Shown here: piece after piece, positions 9,793-18,639 of the stretch
Layout of the letters: the number at the start of each line of letters is the position of its first letter
Numbering within the stretch: position 1 is the stretch's first letter
Assembly (NCBI GenBank): GCA_963791145.1
Contig: CAWBRT010000010.1
Coordinates: 1 to 64,000, forward strand
Length of the DNA: 64,000 bases
Direction: 5' to 3'
Source of the DNA: CAWBRT01 sp963791145
GTDB lineage: Bacteria > Acidobacteriota > Terriglobia > Terriglobales > Acidobacteriaceae
The notes under the pieces: model-generated
Seen by the model: the letters and a program-made list of their open reading frames with translations, nothing else
The model's database searches: none
What the model was told of the DNA's origin: nothing
Made by a program: the position numbers and the translations under genes

Positions 9793-10596
9793 ATGGCTAA
9801 ATTGACGGTTAGACCGATTAATACGGGTTATATTCCCACTTTTCCGAAGCAGTATCACTACCATCATTCAACCATTGAATACCTGAAGAACATCAGCGAC
9901 CAGAAGGTCCCGCTGCCCGTATTCGTCTTTCTCATCGAGGGCGGGAAGGATTTGCTGCTGGTCGATACCGGCATGGCCTGGACCGAGAGAGCGGACAAGT
10001 ACCATCACGGCGGATCGTACCAGCCGGAGGGGATGGCGATCCACGAGCAACTGGCGAAGATCGGTTACAAGTGCGAGGACATCAACAAGGTCGTCTTCAC
10101 CCACCTGCACTGGGACCACATCTTCTATATGGAGAAGTTCACCAAGGCACAGTTCATTGCCAGCCGTAAGGAATACGAGTTCGCGCTCAACCCGATTCCT
10201 CTCTATTACAAGTCGTACGAGCATCCCGCCTTGGGAGTCCGGCGGCCATTCGAGGGACTGAAGATCGATGTCGTGGAGGGGGAAGAGGAGATCATTCCGG
10301 GCGTGCGGGTGTTCCCGACACCAGGACACTCTCCGGGTCACCAGTCGGTCGAGGTGGACACGAAGGACGGCAGCTACATCTGCGCCGGCGACTCCGTGTT
10401 CCTGATGGCTAATTTCAATCCGATTCCGCAGATTCACTACACGATCACGCCGCCGGCACGCTTCGCCAACATGATCGAGTGCTGGAATAGCATCGAGCTG
10501 CAGAAGAAGCGGGTGAAAGACATGCGGCTGATGCTCCCGTGCCACGAGCCGGAGCTGGAAGAGCGAATTAAGAAGACGCCGGTATTGGGTCTTTAA
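9793..10596 (+). CDS. MBL-fold metallo-hydrolase, AHL-lactonase-like
   Basis: 267 residues with the metallo-beta-lactamase fold. The motif THLHWDH near residue 105 gives the HxHxDH dinuclear metal site; later ligands are His in TPGHSPGHQ and Asp in CAGDSVFL. Overall order resembles N-acyl-homoserine lactonase-type hydrolases. A Shine-Dalgarno-like GGAGG lies 15 nt upstream. Placed between an importer and sugar-phosphate enzymes, it could open a sugar lactone after uptake. That role is inferred from context only. Confidence 0.85.
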   Translation: MAKLTVRPINTGYIPTFPKQYHYHHSTIEYLKNISDQKVPLPVFVFLIEGGKDLLLVDTGMAWTERADKYHHGGSYQPEGMAIHEQLAKIGYKCEDINKVVFTHLHWDHIFYMEKFTKAQFIASRKEYEFALNPIPLYYKSYEHPALGVRRPFEGLKIDVVEGEEEIIPGVRVFPTPGHSPGHQSVEVDTKDGSYICAGDSVFLMANFNPIPQIHYTITPPARFANMIECWNSIELQKKRVKDMRLMLPCHEPELEERIKKTPVLGL

Positions 10597-10617
10597 AGAA
10601 GCGGGGTTGGGTGGAAT

Positions 10618-10653
10618 CCCACATCTGCCAGAATCAGGCAGATGTGGGGCACC
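10618..10653. repeat. Intergenic hairpin, CCCA...TGGG family
   Basis: Perfect 12-bp stem (CCCACATCTGCC with GGCAGATGTGGG), 7-nt loop, then GCACC. One of a family of hairpins in this window with the same shape but different stems. It sits inside the catabolic operon between the MBL hydrolase and the UPF0261 gene, so it could affect transcript stability or read-through. Confidence 0.7.
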
Positions 10654-10676
10654 GCTGTACCGGTGAAGTCGAAGCT

Positions 10677-11955
10677 ATGACTAAAACGATCGCAATCATG
10701 GCCAGCCTGGACACGAAAGGGGCCGAGGTCTCGTTCTTGAAGGAGAGGATCGAGGCTCTCGGCTGCCGGGCTTTGATTATCGACGTCGGTGTGTTCGGCG
10801 AGCCGGGTACTCCTCCGGACGTGCCGCGCGAGATGGTTGCGGCAGCCGCGGGGAAGGACTGGAAGATTGTCGGCAACGGCCAGAAGCACGAAAGAATCGC
10901 GAGCCATGGTCGAGGGGGTGCCGGTATTGGCGTCCGAGCTTTACCGATGCGGACGATTCCAGGCCATTCTGTCGATCGGCGGAGTACAGAACACGACCAT
11001 CGCCGTGGCGGCCATGAAGGCGCTTCCCATCGGCGTTCCCAAGGTCATGGTTTCCACGGTGGCGAGCGGACAGCGGACCTTCGAGCCGCTGGTGGGAAGC
11101 AAGGATATCGTGCTGATTCCGTCGGTCGCGGACCTGGAAGGCATCAACGTGCTGACCCGCACGATCCTGGACAACGCCGTCGCTGCCATCGTCGGAATGA
11201 CCGTTCATAGCGGCCAGCCGCTTTCGCCAGGCGATGAGTTGATCATCGGCGCCACCCAGATGGGCGTGACCAACGGCGTGGCGCAGGCGGCCAAACTGCT
11301 CGAACGCGAGGGCTACCAGGTGATCAGCTTCCATACCACCGGGGCGGGCGGCCGGGCGATGGAAGAGCTGATCGCCGAGGGAGTTATCAAGGCCGTTCTG
11401 GATCTCACGTTGCACGAAATTGTTGCCGAAATGTTTGGGGGCGGCTTTTCCGCCGGCGCGAATAACCGGCTGGAAGCGGCGTGCCGCGCCGGAATCCCGC
11501 AGGTGATAGCGCCCGGCGGCGCGGACTTCGTCGACTTCGGCGTCCACGAACTGCCGGCGGATATCGACCGGCGCAAATACATCCTGCATAACGCGAATAT
11601 CGCGCACATCAAGCTGCACAAGGAAGAGATCGTCCGGGTGGGCTCGATGATTGTCGAGCGGCTCAACCGGAACAGCGGCCCGGTGACCGTCCTGCTCCCG
11701 CTGCGCGGTTTTCGCCAGGCGACCTTGCCGGGCGAGCCTTTGCACGATGCCGAGGTGGATGGGGCATTGATGGAGACCTTGCGTACACGCCTGAAGCCGG
11801 AGATCAAGATCGTCGAAGTCGACGCGAATATCAACGATCTGAAGTTCAGCGAAGCAGCGGCGGCAGAGATGCATTGCTTGCTTGCAGGTCGGAAGACTGA
11901 AACCCCATCCCCAACAGGCGCCATAACGGCTTCTGCCGGGCGCGCCCGCGGATAG
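10677..11955 (+). CDS. UPF0261 / Tm-1-like ATP-binding protein (one frameshift)
   Basis: Begins MTKTIAIMASLDTKGAEVSFL at ATG 10677, the typical start of UPF0261 proteins. The frame changes once between about 10885 and 10905, then continues MVEGVPVLASELYRCG, LSIGGVQNTT, PKVMVSTVASG and APGGADFVDFG to TAG 11953-11955. About 425 residues, normal for the family. Members have an N-terminal nucleotide-binding Tm-1-like domain; the reaction is not firmly known. There is no DUF1537 kinase in this operon, so this protein is the best candidate for any ATP-dependent step (inference). The frameshift may be a sequencing error. Confidence 0.85.
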
Positions 11956-11966
11956 GAGGCAATTGC

Positions 11967-13221
11967 TTGTTACCCTACTTTGACCTGCCGTTCGATCGAC
12001 CGGAATGCCTGGGCGACGAGAGCTACGTCCTCGCCACCTACGTTGCCTTCGGCCTGAGCGAAAAGGATGCTCTGAAGCGAGCCGGCAACTTCGCGACCGG
12101 GCAGACCGTAGGCACGTGGGTGCCGTTGCCGGGCGTCACCCGGGAGATGATCGAAGGCTACCAGGCGCGGGTGGTCGGATGCTATCCGGTTCCGGGAGGC
12201 GATTCTTCCACGGCGCTGCTGCGCATCGCGTTTCCGTGCGACAACTTCGGCGGCAGCCTGGCGATGCTTCTGGTCGGTCTGGTGGGAAATGACGTCTCCA
12301 CGGCGATCCGGATCAAGCTGGTCGACCTGGAGTTCGTCGGCGGGGCCCTGCGCGCCTTCTCCGGCCCCAAACAGGGCATTGCCGGCCTCCGCCGCCTCAC
12401 CGGCGTGAAGGACCGGCCGTTGATCTTGAACATGCTGAAGCCATGCCTCGGCTATCCGCCCGAGGCCGGCGCCACTTTGTTTTACGAAAGCGGCAGGGGC
12501 GGCGTCGACCTGATCAAAGACGACGAGGTGATGGGTAATACCAAGCTGAGCAGCGTCGAAGGCAGGGTCAAGGCCTATCTGCGGGCAGGGAAAAGAATCG
12601 AGCAGGAAACGGGACGCGCTCCCGTCTATATTCCCAACATCACTGACCGGCCATGCAGGATGCGGGAGAATGCCCGTGCGGCGCTCGCCTGCGGGGCTCA
12701 AGCCGTGATGGTGAACTTCGTGACGGCAGGCCTCGACGCACTGGCCGAGTTGACGGCGGAATTCGGCGAAAGCCTCTGCTTCCTCGGCCACTACGCCGGG
12801 GTGGGAATGTTGAACGCGCCCACGCAGGGAATCAGCAGCGCCGTCATGCTGGGCATTTTGCCGAGGATGGCCGGAGCGGATGCGGTGATGATCATGCATC
12901 CCCTCGACCGCGAGGGTCCAGCTTACGTTGAATACCTGCAGACCGTGCAGGCGCACAGGTTGCCGCTGGGAAAGATACGGCCGGTATGTACGGCGGTGGG
13001 CGGAGGGATCACGCCCGCTCAATGCGGCCGCAATTTGTAAAGATCTCGGTCCGGACACGATTCTGGGAGTGGGAGGCGCCGTGCAGGGACATCCCGATGG
13101 CGCTGCCGCCGGCGCCAAGGCGATGCTGCGGTCGGTCGAAGCGGCCATGAAAGGCGTTCCTCTGGAAGAGGCCGCCGTCCAGTGTCCGGAGCTGCGAAAG
13201 GCGTTGGAGATTTGGCGTTAA
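11967..13221 (+). CDS. RuBisCO-like protein, OiaX-like decarboxylase candidate (one frameshift)
   Basis: TTG start 11967, seven nt after AGGAGG. Type IV RuBisCO-like fold: LNMLKPCLGYPPE carries the Lys equivalent to the RuBisCO active-site KP motif, and GGVDLIKDDE carries the Lys/Asp/Glu Mg-site triad. Later motifs are HYAGVGML and GGAVQGHPDG. The frame changes at about 13015 (extra C in a CCC run) and ends LRKALEIWR at 13221, for about 417 residues. Family members of this subtype decarboxylate 3-oxo-isoapionate 4-phosphate to L-erythrulose 1-phosphate; the isomerases next door fit that product. True carbon-fixing RuBisCO is unlikely in this context. The exact substrate is unproven. Confidence 0.85.
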
Positions 13222-13227
13222 AAGTCA

Positions 13228-13256
13228 CCCCGGCAACTGGGCTTGCCGGGGGCCCC
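13228..13256. repeat. Intergenic hairpin, CCCC...GGGG family
   Basis: Stem CCCCGGCAA with TTGCCGGGG around a 6-nt loop, followed by GCCCC. Lies in the 59-nt gap between the RuBisCO-like gene and the RpiB-type gene. There is no T-run, so it is not a standard terminator. Confidence 0.6.
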
Positions 13257-13280
13257 GAGCAGTGAGAATGGAGAGTAGTC

Positions 13281-13760
13281 ATGGCCAGGAAACCTTTAAT
13301 CATCGGATGCGATAATGCCGCGGTCGGTCTGAAGAACGTCGTCATCGGAGTCCTGAAACAGGAAGGCATTGCCTTTGAAGACGTCGGCGTGAACAGCCCC
13401 GAGGATGCCACCGACTATCCGGTAGTGGCTCAGCGCGCGGTGGAAAAGATCATTGCCAGCAATTACAGCAAAGAAGGCATTCTGATCTGCGGCACCGGCA
13501 TCGGCATGGCGATTACGGCCAACAAGTTTCCCGGCATCTATGCCGCGGTCTGCCATGACAACTATTCGGCCGAACGCGCCCGGCTCAGCAATAACAGCAA
13601 CGTGCTGTGCATGGGTGCTCGCATCATCGGCCCGGAGCTGGCGAAGAAGGTTCTGCTGGAATGGTTGAGCCTCGAATTTCAGGGTGGCCGTTCCCTCTCC
13701 AAGGTTCAGAAGATTGCCGCCATCGAGCAGGAGATACTTCAAGGCACGCGCGGCCAAGGC
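13281..13760 (+). CDS. RpiB/LacAB-family isomerase (DerI/EryI-like)
   Basis: About 160 residues. Family motifs are IIGCDNAAVGLKN, GILICGTGIGMAITANK (phosphate/substrate loop) and NVLCMGARIIG. RpiB-type enzymes interconvert aldose and ketose phosphates; relatives in erythritol and apionate pathways convert D-erythrulose 4-phosphate to D-erythrose 4-phosphate. As sequenced there is no stop: the frame runs on into the TIM-type gene. In another frame TGATGA overlaps the ATGATG at 13761, the usual layout of two coupled genes, so the apparent fusion may come from a 1-nt indel near 13740. Start ATG 13281. Confidence 0.88.
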
Positions 13761-14568
13761 ATGATGAGCCACAAGCTCCATATCGGCACCAATCTGAAGA
13801 TGTACAAGACCATCCGCGAGACCGTCTCTTATCTCGGCGATCTGCAGCGGCTGGTTTCGGACCTGGCGGATGAGCTCGTGCTGTTCGTCATTCCTTCTTA
13901 TACGGCGCTGCCGGGCGCTTCCGCCACGGTCGACCAGACCAAAATCGGGTTGGGCGCGCAGAACATGAACTGGGAAGAAAAGGGCCAGTTCACCGGCGAG
14001 ATTTCGCCTCTCATGCTGCAGGAACTGAATCTGCAGATCGTCGAGATCGGCCACTCCGAGCGGCGCCACGTCTTTGGCGAAACCGATATCGAGGAAAACA
14101 AAAAGGTACTTTCCGCCATCCGGCACGGCTTCACCGCCTTGCTTTGCGTGGGAGAGACGGCCGAAGAGAAGGGGTTCGACGTAGGCGACGAACGCATCCG
14201 GCTGCAGTTGAAGATCGGACTTCACGGATTGCACGAGGCGGAGTGCGAGCGGCTGTGGATCGCGTATGAGCCGGTCTGGGCGATCGGGGTTAACGGAATC
14301 CCTGCCACCGCTGATTATGCTGAGCAAAAGCATCAACTGATCCGCGAGGCCCTGCTTGAAGCTATTCCCACAACGAGGGCGCGAGATACCCGTGTTGTAC
14401 GGAGGTAGCGTCAATCCACAGAACGCGTGCGAGCTCATTGCGCAGCCGGCCATCGACGGCCTCTTTATCGGGCGCTCGGCCTGGGAGGCTTCGGCCTTTG
14501 ACCGGCTGATCCGGCAAGTGCTGCCGGTATGGCGTCAGAAGATCGAGAAGGGTGTTGGGACAATATGA
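13761..14568 (+). CDS. Triosephosphate-isomerase family enzyme (LerI/EryH-like), one frameshift
   Basis: TIM-barrel isomerase. Landmarks: GTNLKMYKT (substrate Lys), IGHSERRHVFG (catalytic His), AYEPVWAIG (catalytic Glu) and, after a frame change near 14365 (extra C in CCC), PVLYGGSV phosphate loop and GLFIGRSAW. About 268 residues. In erythritol and apionate pathways TIM homologues act on L-erythrulose 1-phosphate, the expected product of the RuBisCO-like protein upstream. A second housekeeping TIM is not in the window, so a plain glycolytic role cannot be excluded. Its stop overlaps the next start (ATGA). Confidence 0.88.
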
Positions 14569-15203
14569 AAACAGAGTTGACGGCTGATCTGGTTGCGAAC
14601 GGGCAGTTGCAGTCGATCGAGCGGGACCTGATCGAAGCGGCGACGAGAGCCTACCGGCGCGGCATTCAAACCGGCAGCGGCGGCAACCTGAGCGCCCGGC
14701 TACCAGGCGTGGACCTGATGGTAGTCAAGCCGAGCGGCGTCTCCTTCATCGAGTGCACGGAGGAGAACCTGGTCATCACCGATTTCGACGGCAAGCTGGT
14801 GGCCGGAAAAGGAAAGCCAACGCGTGAGGCGCTCCTGCACGGGGTGCTCTATCGCAATCTGCCTTCGGTGGGCGCGGTCGTCCATACGCACTCGCCGTGG
14901 TCAATCGCGTGGTCTCTTTCCAAGAGGGATTTGCCGATGCTGACCTACCACTCGCAACTGAAGTTCGGCGCTCCCGTGATGACGCTCGACATCGAGGCCC
15001 CTGTCGTACCGCTCGAGGAGATGCCGCGGGTCCTGCGCCTGTTTGAGAAGCACCCCAATCTTCCCGCATTTCTGCTGGTAGCGCACGGTATTGTAGCCGT
15101 CGGCAAAAATGTGCTGGACGCGGAGCACGTGGCGGAGATGGTGGAGGAGACGGCTCAGATTGCCTGGCTGCATGAAATGGGCAAAAAAGTATTCGGGGCC
15201 TGA
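14565..15203 (+). CDS. Class II aldolase/adducin family protein
   Basis: 212 residues. Zn ligands HTHSPWS near residue 107 and VAHG near residue 170; TREALLHG contains the conserved Glu. SGGNLSAR and KPSGVSF are the phosphate-binding motifs of the FucA/AraD/OtnC family. ATG 14565 overlaps the TIM stop. Members are sugar-phosphate aldolases, epimerases or 3-oxo-acid-phosphate decarboxylases. Here it could cleave or decarboxylate a four- or five-carbon intermediate. It is the last gene of the operon; no clear terminator follows. Confidence 0.9.
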   Translation: MKTELTADLVANGQLQSIERDLIEAATRAYRRGIQTGSGGNLSARLPGVDLMVVKPSGVSFIECTEENLVITDFDGKLVAGKGKPTREALLHGVLYRNLPSVGAVVHTHSPWSIAWSLSKRDLPMLTYHSQLKFGAPVMTLDIEAPVVPLEEMPRVLRLFEKHPNLPAFLLVAHGIVAVGKNVLDAEHVAEMVEETAQIAWLHEMGKKVFGA

Positions 15204-15366
15204 ATGACCGTACGGACTCGCCCGTTTCGCAGTCCGATTCTCTTCATTAAATAGCCAACAAAAAAGATGCACCCTTGGCGACGGCGCCGATCTTCCGTTC
15301 ACACCTGAACGGATTGATCAACACCGCGCCAGTGGGCGCAGTTAAAAAACTAACCGCAGCAGAAGA

Positions 15367-16497
15367 TCAGTCGAAGCTGACAATTTCCACCCAGTTGGAG
15401 TCCTTGCCAGTCGGATACTTGCCCACCAGCGTGAGCGCGCCGCCGTTGATGGCGTAGACCGAGATGGTTTCCGAGAGCTCGCCGCTGACGACCATGAACT
15501 TGCCCTTGGGGTCGATAGCGAAGCCTCGCGGCTGCTTCTCGGTCGGCGTGCTCGCCAGATTGGTGAGCTTGCCGGTGGCCGCGTCGACGCTAAAGGTGGC
15601 GATGGTACTGCTGGTGCGCTCGACGGCGTAAAGGAACTTGCCGTCAGGCGTCAGGTGCAGGTCGGAGGCCCAGATGTCCTTCGAGACGTCGCGCGTGTCC
15701 TCGCCCGCCCCGACAGGGACGCGCGGCGCGCCCGGCACCAGCTTGCTGCTCGCCGGCAGAATCTTGGCTTCGCTCACATAGGTCAGCCGGCCCGTCTTCT
15801 GATCCAGAGACAGAGTGGTGATCGTTCCCACCAACTCGCTCAGCAGGTATACGAAACGGTTGTCACTGGAAAAGACGATGTGGCGCGGGCCAGTCTTGGC
15901 CTTCATCTGTAAGAGCGGGGGCGTGTTAGCCCGCAGCTTGCCCGTTCTCGGGTTCATGACGAACTGAAAGATCTGGTCGCTGCCGAGGTGTGGGACGAAG
16001 ACATAGTGATTGCTATTGTCGACGACGATGGAATGCGGATTCACACCTGTGGGAATGACCTGCTGCGGTTCGGAGACCTTGCCGTCCTTGCCAACGGGGT
16101 TGACACTGATCAGGCCTGCACCGTATCCCGCGCCGAACAGGTAGCGCCCTCGCTTATCGAGGGAAATGTAAGGAAAGCTTTCGGCGAGCGGCGCCTTGGA
16201 GAGCTGCTTCAGGGCGCCCGTCTTGGGATCGATGCCGTAGGTGTACACCGTGAAGGGTTTCGTGCGCGCCGCGGCATAAAGGAAGCGCTTGTCCGGGCTG
16301 ACGGCCATCGGCATCACGAGCTTCTGCGCTTCTACGCGCGCTCCCGGTGTCAGTTTGCCGTCGTTTGCCATCGTGTACGTCCCGATGGTGCCATCCTCAG
16401 CGTTCGATACGTAGACATAGGTTGCCGCATGCGCTGTAGCTGCCACCATGATGACGGCCGACAACACCCCCGCGACTAGTTTGGCGTATGAGAGCAT
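15367..16497 (-). CDS. Exported seven-bladed beta-propeller lactonase family protein
   Basis: 376 residues from ATG 16495-16497, preceded by AAGGAG. N-terminal signal peptide MLSYAKLVAGVLSAVIMVA ending at AHA. Repeated blades with the pattern YVSN...G.I..Y, for example ATYVYVSNAEDGTIGTY and RFVYLLSELVGTITTLS, as in YkgB/Pgl-type lactonases. Probably periplasmic. Convergent with the aldolase operon, so co-regulation is not implied, though a lactonase function would fit a sugar theme. Confidence 0.85.
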   Translation of the reverse strand: MLSYAKLVAGVLSAVIMVAATAHAATYVYVSNAEDGTIGTYTMANDGKLTPGARVEAQKLVMPMAVSPDKRFLYAAARTKPFTVYTYGIDPKTGALKQLSKAPLAESFPYISLDKRGRYLFGAGYGAGLISVNPVGKDGKVSEPQQVIPTGVNPHSIVVDNSNHYVFVPHLGSDQIFQFVMNPRTGKLRANTPPLLQMKAKTGPRHIVFSSDNRFVYLLSELVGTITTLSLDQKTGRLTYVSEAKILPASSKLVPGAPRVPVGAGEDTRDVSKDIWASDLHLTPDGKFLYAVERTSSTIATFSVDAATGKLTNLASTPTEKQPRGFAIDPKGKFMVVSGELSETISVYAINGGALTLVGKYPTGKDSNWVEIVSFD

Positions 16498-17553
16498 GAA
16501 GCTCCTTTCCACAGTTGGAAATTGGACGGCCGGGTCGAGCAAGCGGGTCGCCGCCGTCCGGGAACTTCCCGCCGGTAGATTCTGAACCATGCACCGCAGT
16601 GCGGCAAGACTTTCCTGCTCACGCCGGATGGAATGACATCTGTCATTGGCAGAGGCGTCTCGGCAGCGAAGATACGGCGAACATGGCCGGCCCCGGGAGC
16701 GCCGGCTGAATCGATCTAGCCCGGATCCCTCCCAACAGCAGGCCAGCTACAAGCATCACACTCTACCGCCGCGAGGCTCCAGGAATGGCTACGATAAAGA
16801 CCCTCAGCGCCATCTCGTTACTTGCTGTCTTGCTTTCGATCGGTTGTGGACGCGGTACGCGAAGCGCGCCCGTGTCCAGTGGCAACCTGCTGGTTGCCGT
16901 CGATTCGGCCCGGCAAAGCCTGGCCGTCGACAATATCGCGACCAACGGTTCGCTTTCGCTCAACGCCACGGCCGGCACATTCCAGCAACCGACGAAGGTG
17001 CTGACGCTGGGCAACAACATCTACGTCCTGAATTCGGGCTCGAATTCGGTGAGCCAGTTCTCGTTTTCTTCGACTGGCGGGTTCTCGACCGGTTCGTCGA
17101 TTCTCACCGGGACTGGGCCTGCGCAGTTCGCCTTCGATCCCACGAACAGTTTTCTGGTAGTTGCCAATCAGGGATCGAAGTCGCTGTCTGTCTACTCCGT
17201 GGGAAGCAACGGAACTCTGCAATCCCTCAACAATGGCTTCCCGCTTACGTTCGCGCCGCTCTCCCTGGCGTTTGCGGGTGATATCCTGTACGCCGCCAGC
17301 AGCACCCAAATCACGGGGCTGCAGTTGGATTTCGCCACTGGCGCCTTGACCGTCCTGTCAAACTTCTCTCTCCTCAACTCCCAGCTTTCGTATCTGCTGG
17401 CGGACAGCTCGGGAACTCACCTGTTTGCCGCCGACCTGGCCACAAACACGGTCTTCGCTTTTTCCATTGCGCCGGCTACCGGCAGCCTGACTCAACTCAG
17501 TATTATTTACTTGACTCAGGCTTTGTTCTCTGCTACAGTTTCCGCATGGTTGC

Positions 17554-17697
17554 TTATTTCGCTGGCGCGCGGCGTTTCTTCCCGGCATTCAAGTCCGCAA
17601 CGTGTTTCTTTGCGTGCTTGAGTACCTTCGGGTGGAACACGTGCTTTGCCAGTTCTTCCGTTGTCATGTCTTTCGGGTGCTTCTTTTTCGCAGCCAT
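17554..17697 (-). CDS. Small Lys-rich ORF in the IS1595 element
   Basis: 47 codons on the minus strand from ATG 17695-17697 to TAA 17554-17556, divergent from the transposase and 12 nt from its start. The product is basic, starting MAAKKKHPKDMTTEELAKHV and ending KKRRAPAK. It has no recognised domain. The second IS1595 element in the window also carries a small basic minus-strand ORF, which argues that such ORFs are a real cargo type. Confidence 0.5.
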   Translation of the reverse strand: MAAKKKHPKDMTTEELAKHVFHPKVLKHAKKHVADLNAGKKRRAPAK

Positions 17698-17709
17698 GAG
17701 GAACTCCCT

Positions 17710-18630
17710 ATGAAGCCGACAACCCTAACTTCCCTGATCGACGAATTCAGCACCGATGACCGTTGCCGCGAAACACTGATTCACTTGCGCTGGCCCGATG
17801 GCGTGATCTGTCCGAAGTGCCAGAGCAGGGGCGTTTCCCGCGTATACGAGCGCAACGTCTTTGATTGCAATTCATGCCGCTACCAATTCTCGGCACTGAC
17901 CGGAACCATCTTTCACGACACGCATCTGCCGCTTACGAAGTGGTTCCTTGCTGCTTATATGATATGCGAATCGCGCAAGGGTATGTCGGCCAATCAACTC
18001 AAACGAATGCTCGGCGTCAGCTACAAAACCGCGTGGTACCTCTGTCACCGCATCCGCTCCGCGATGGGAGCCGCAGAAACCGAGTTGGCCGAGCGGGAAA
18101 AGTTGCACGGCACGGTTGAGGTTGATGAAACTTACATCGGAGCGAGACAACGCGGACACCAGCACAAGCCGGGGCACCCTGAGTGTAAGAAGCAGATCGT
18201 TGTCGGCATCCGGCAGCGCGGCGGCGAACTGCGATTCTTTCATGCTGAAGATGTGCGATCTGGAACTCTGGCGAAGTACGTCAAAGAGAACGTTTCGCAG
18301 GACGTTGACGTGATTATGACCGATGACTTCGCCGCCTACCCCAAGGCTATCAAACAGGCTGGCGTTTTCGGAGAGCACCAATCCATCAACCACAGTTCCG
18401 GGGTGTACGCTGTCGGCAACCTGCATACGAATACTATCGAATCGGCATTTTCTCTGCTCAAACGGGGTATCGTTGGAACTTGGCACCGGATTAGCGCTAA
18501 ACACCTTTCCGCCTACCTGAATGAAATGACTTGGAGGTTTAACAACCGCCAAAATCCCTATTTGTTCCGCGACACTCTCAAGCGTATGCTGGACGCCGAC
18601 AACCTGGAATTTAAAGAGTTGATCGCATAA
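17710..18630 (+). CDS. IS1595-family transposase
   Basis: 306 residues. N-terminal zinc ribbon with CPKC and CNSC pairs (residues about 37-60), then the ISXO2-like DDE/N domain: EVDETYIGARQRG, MTDDFAAY and the late acidic/Asn region TNTIESAFSLLKRG. Start ATG 17710. The gene is intact, so the element may still be mobile. Confidence 0.95.
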   Translation: MKPTTLTSLIDEFSTDDRCRETLIHLRWPDGVICPKCQSRGVSRVYERNVFDCNSCRYQFSALTGTIFHDTHLPLTKWFLAAYMICESRKGMSANQLKRMLGVSYKTAWYLCHRIRSAMGAAETELAEREKLHGTVEVDETYIGARQRGHQHKPGHPECKKQIVVGIRQRGGELRFFHAEDVRSGTLAKYVKENVSQDVDVIMTDDFAAYPKAIKQAGVFGEHQSINHSSGVYAVGNLHTNTIESAFSLLKRGIVGTWHRISAKHLSAYLNEMTWRFNNRQNPYLFRDTLKRMLDADNLEFKELIA

Positions 18631-18639
18631 TACGCTCTT

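Noticed and set aside
11967..13221. Carbon-fixing RuBisCO
   Set aside because: Residues fit a RuBisCO-like type IV protein, no small subunit or phosphoribulokinase is present, and the context is sugar catabolism.
17602..17709. 36-codon upstream extension of the first IS1595 transposase
   Set aside because: It overlaps the small minus-strand ORF and lacks similarity; the zinc ribbon starts correct spacing from ATG 17710.
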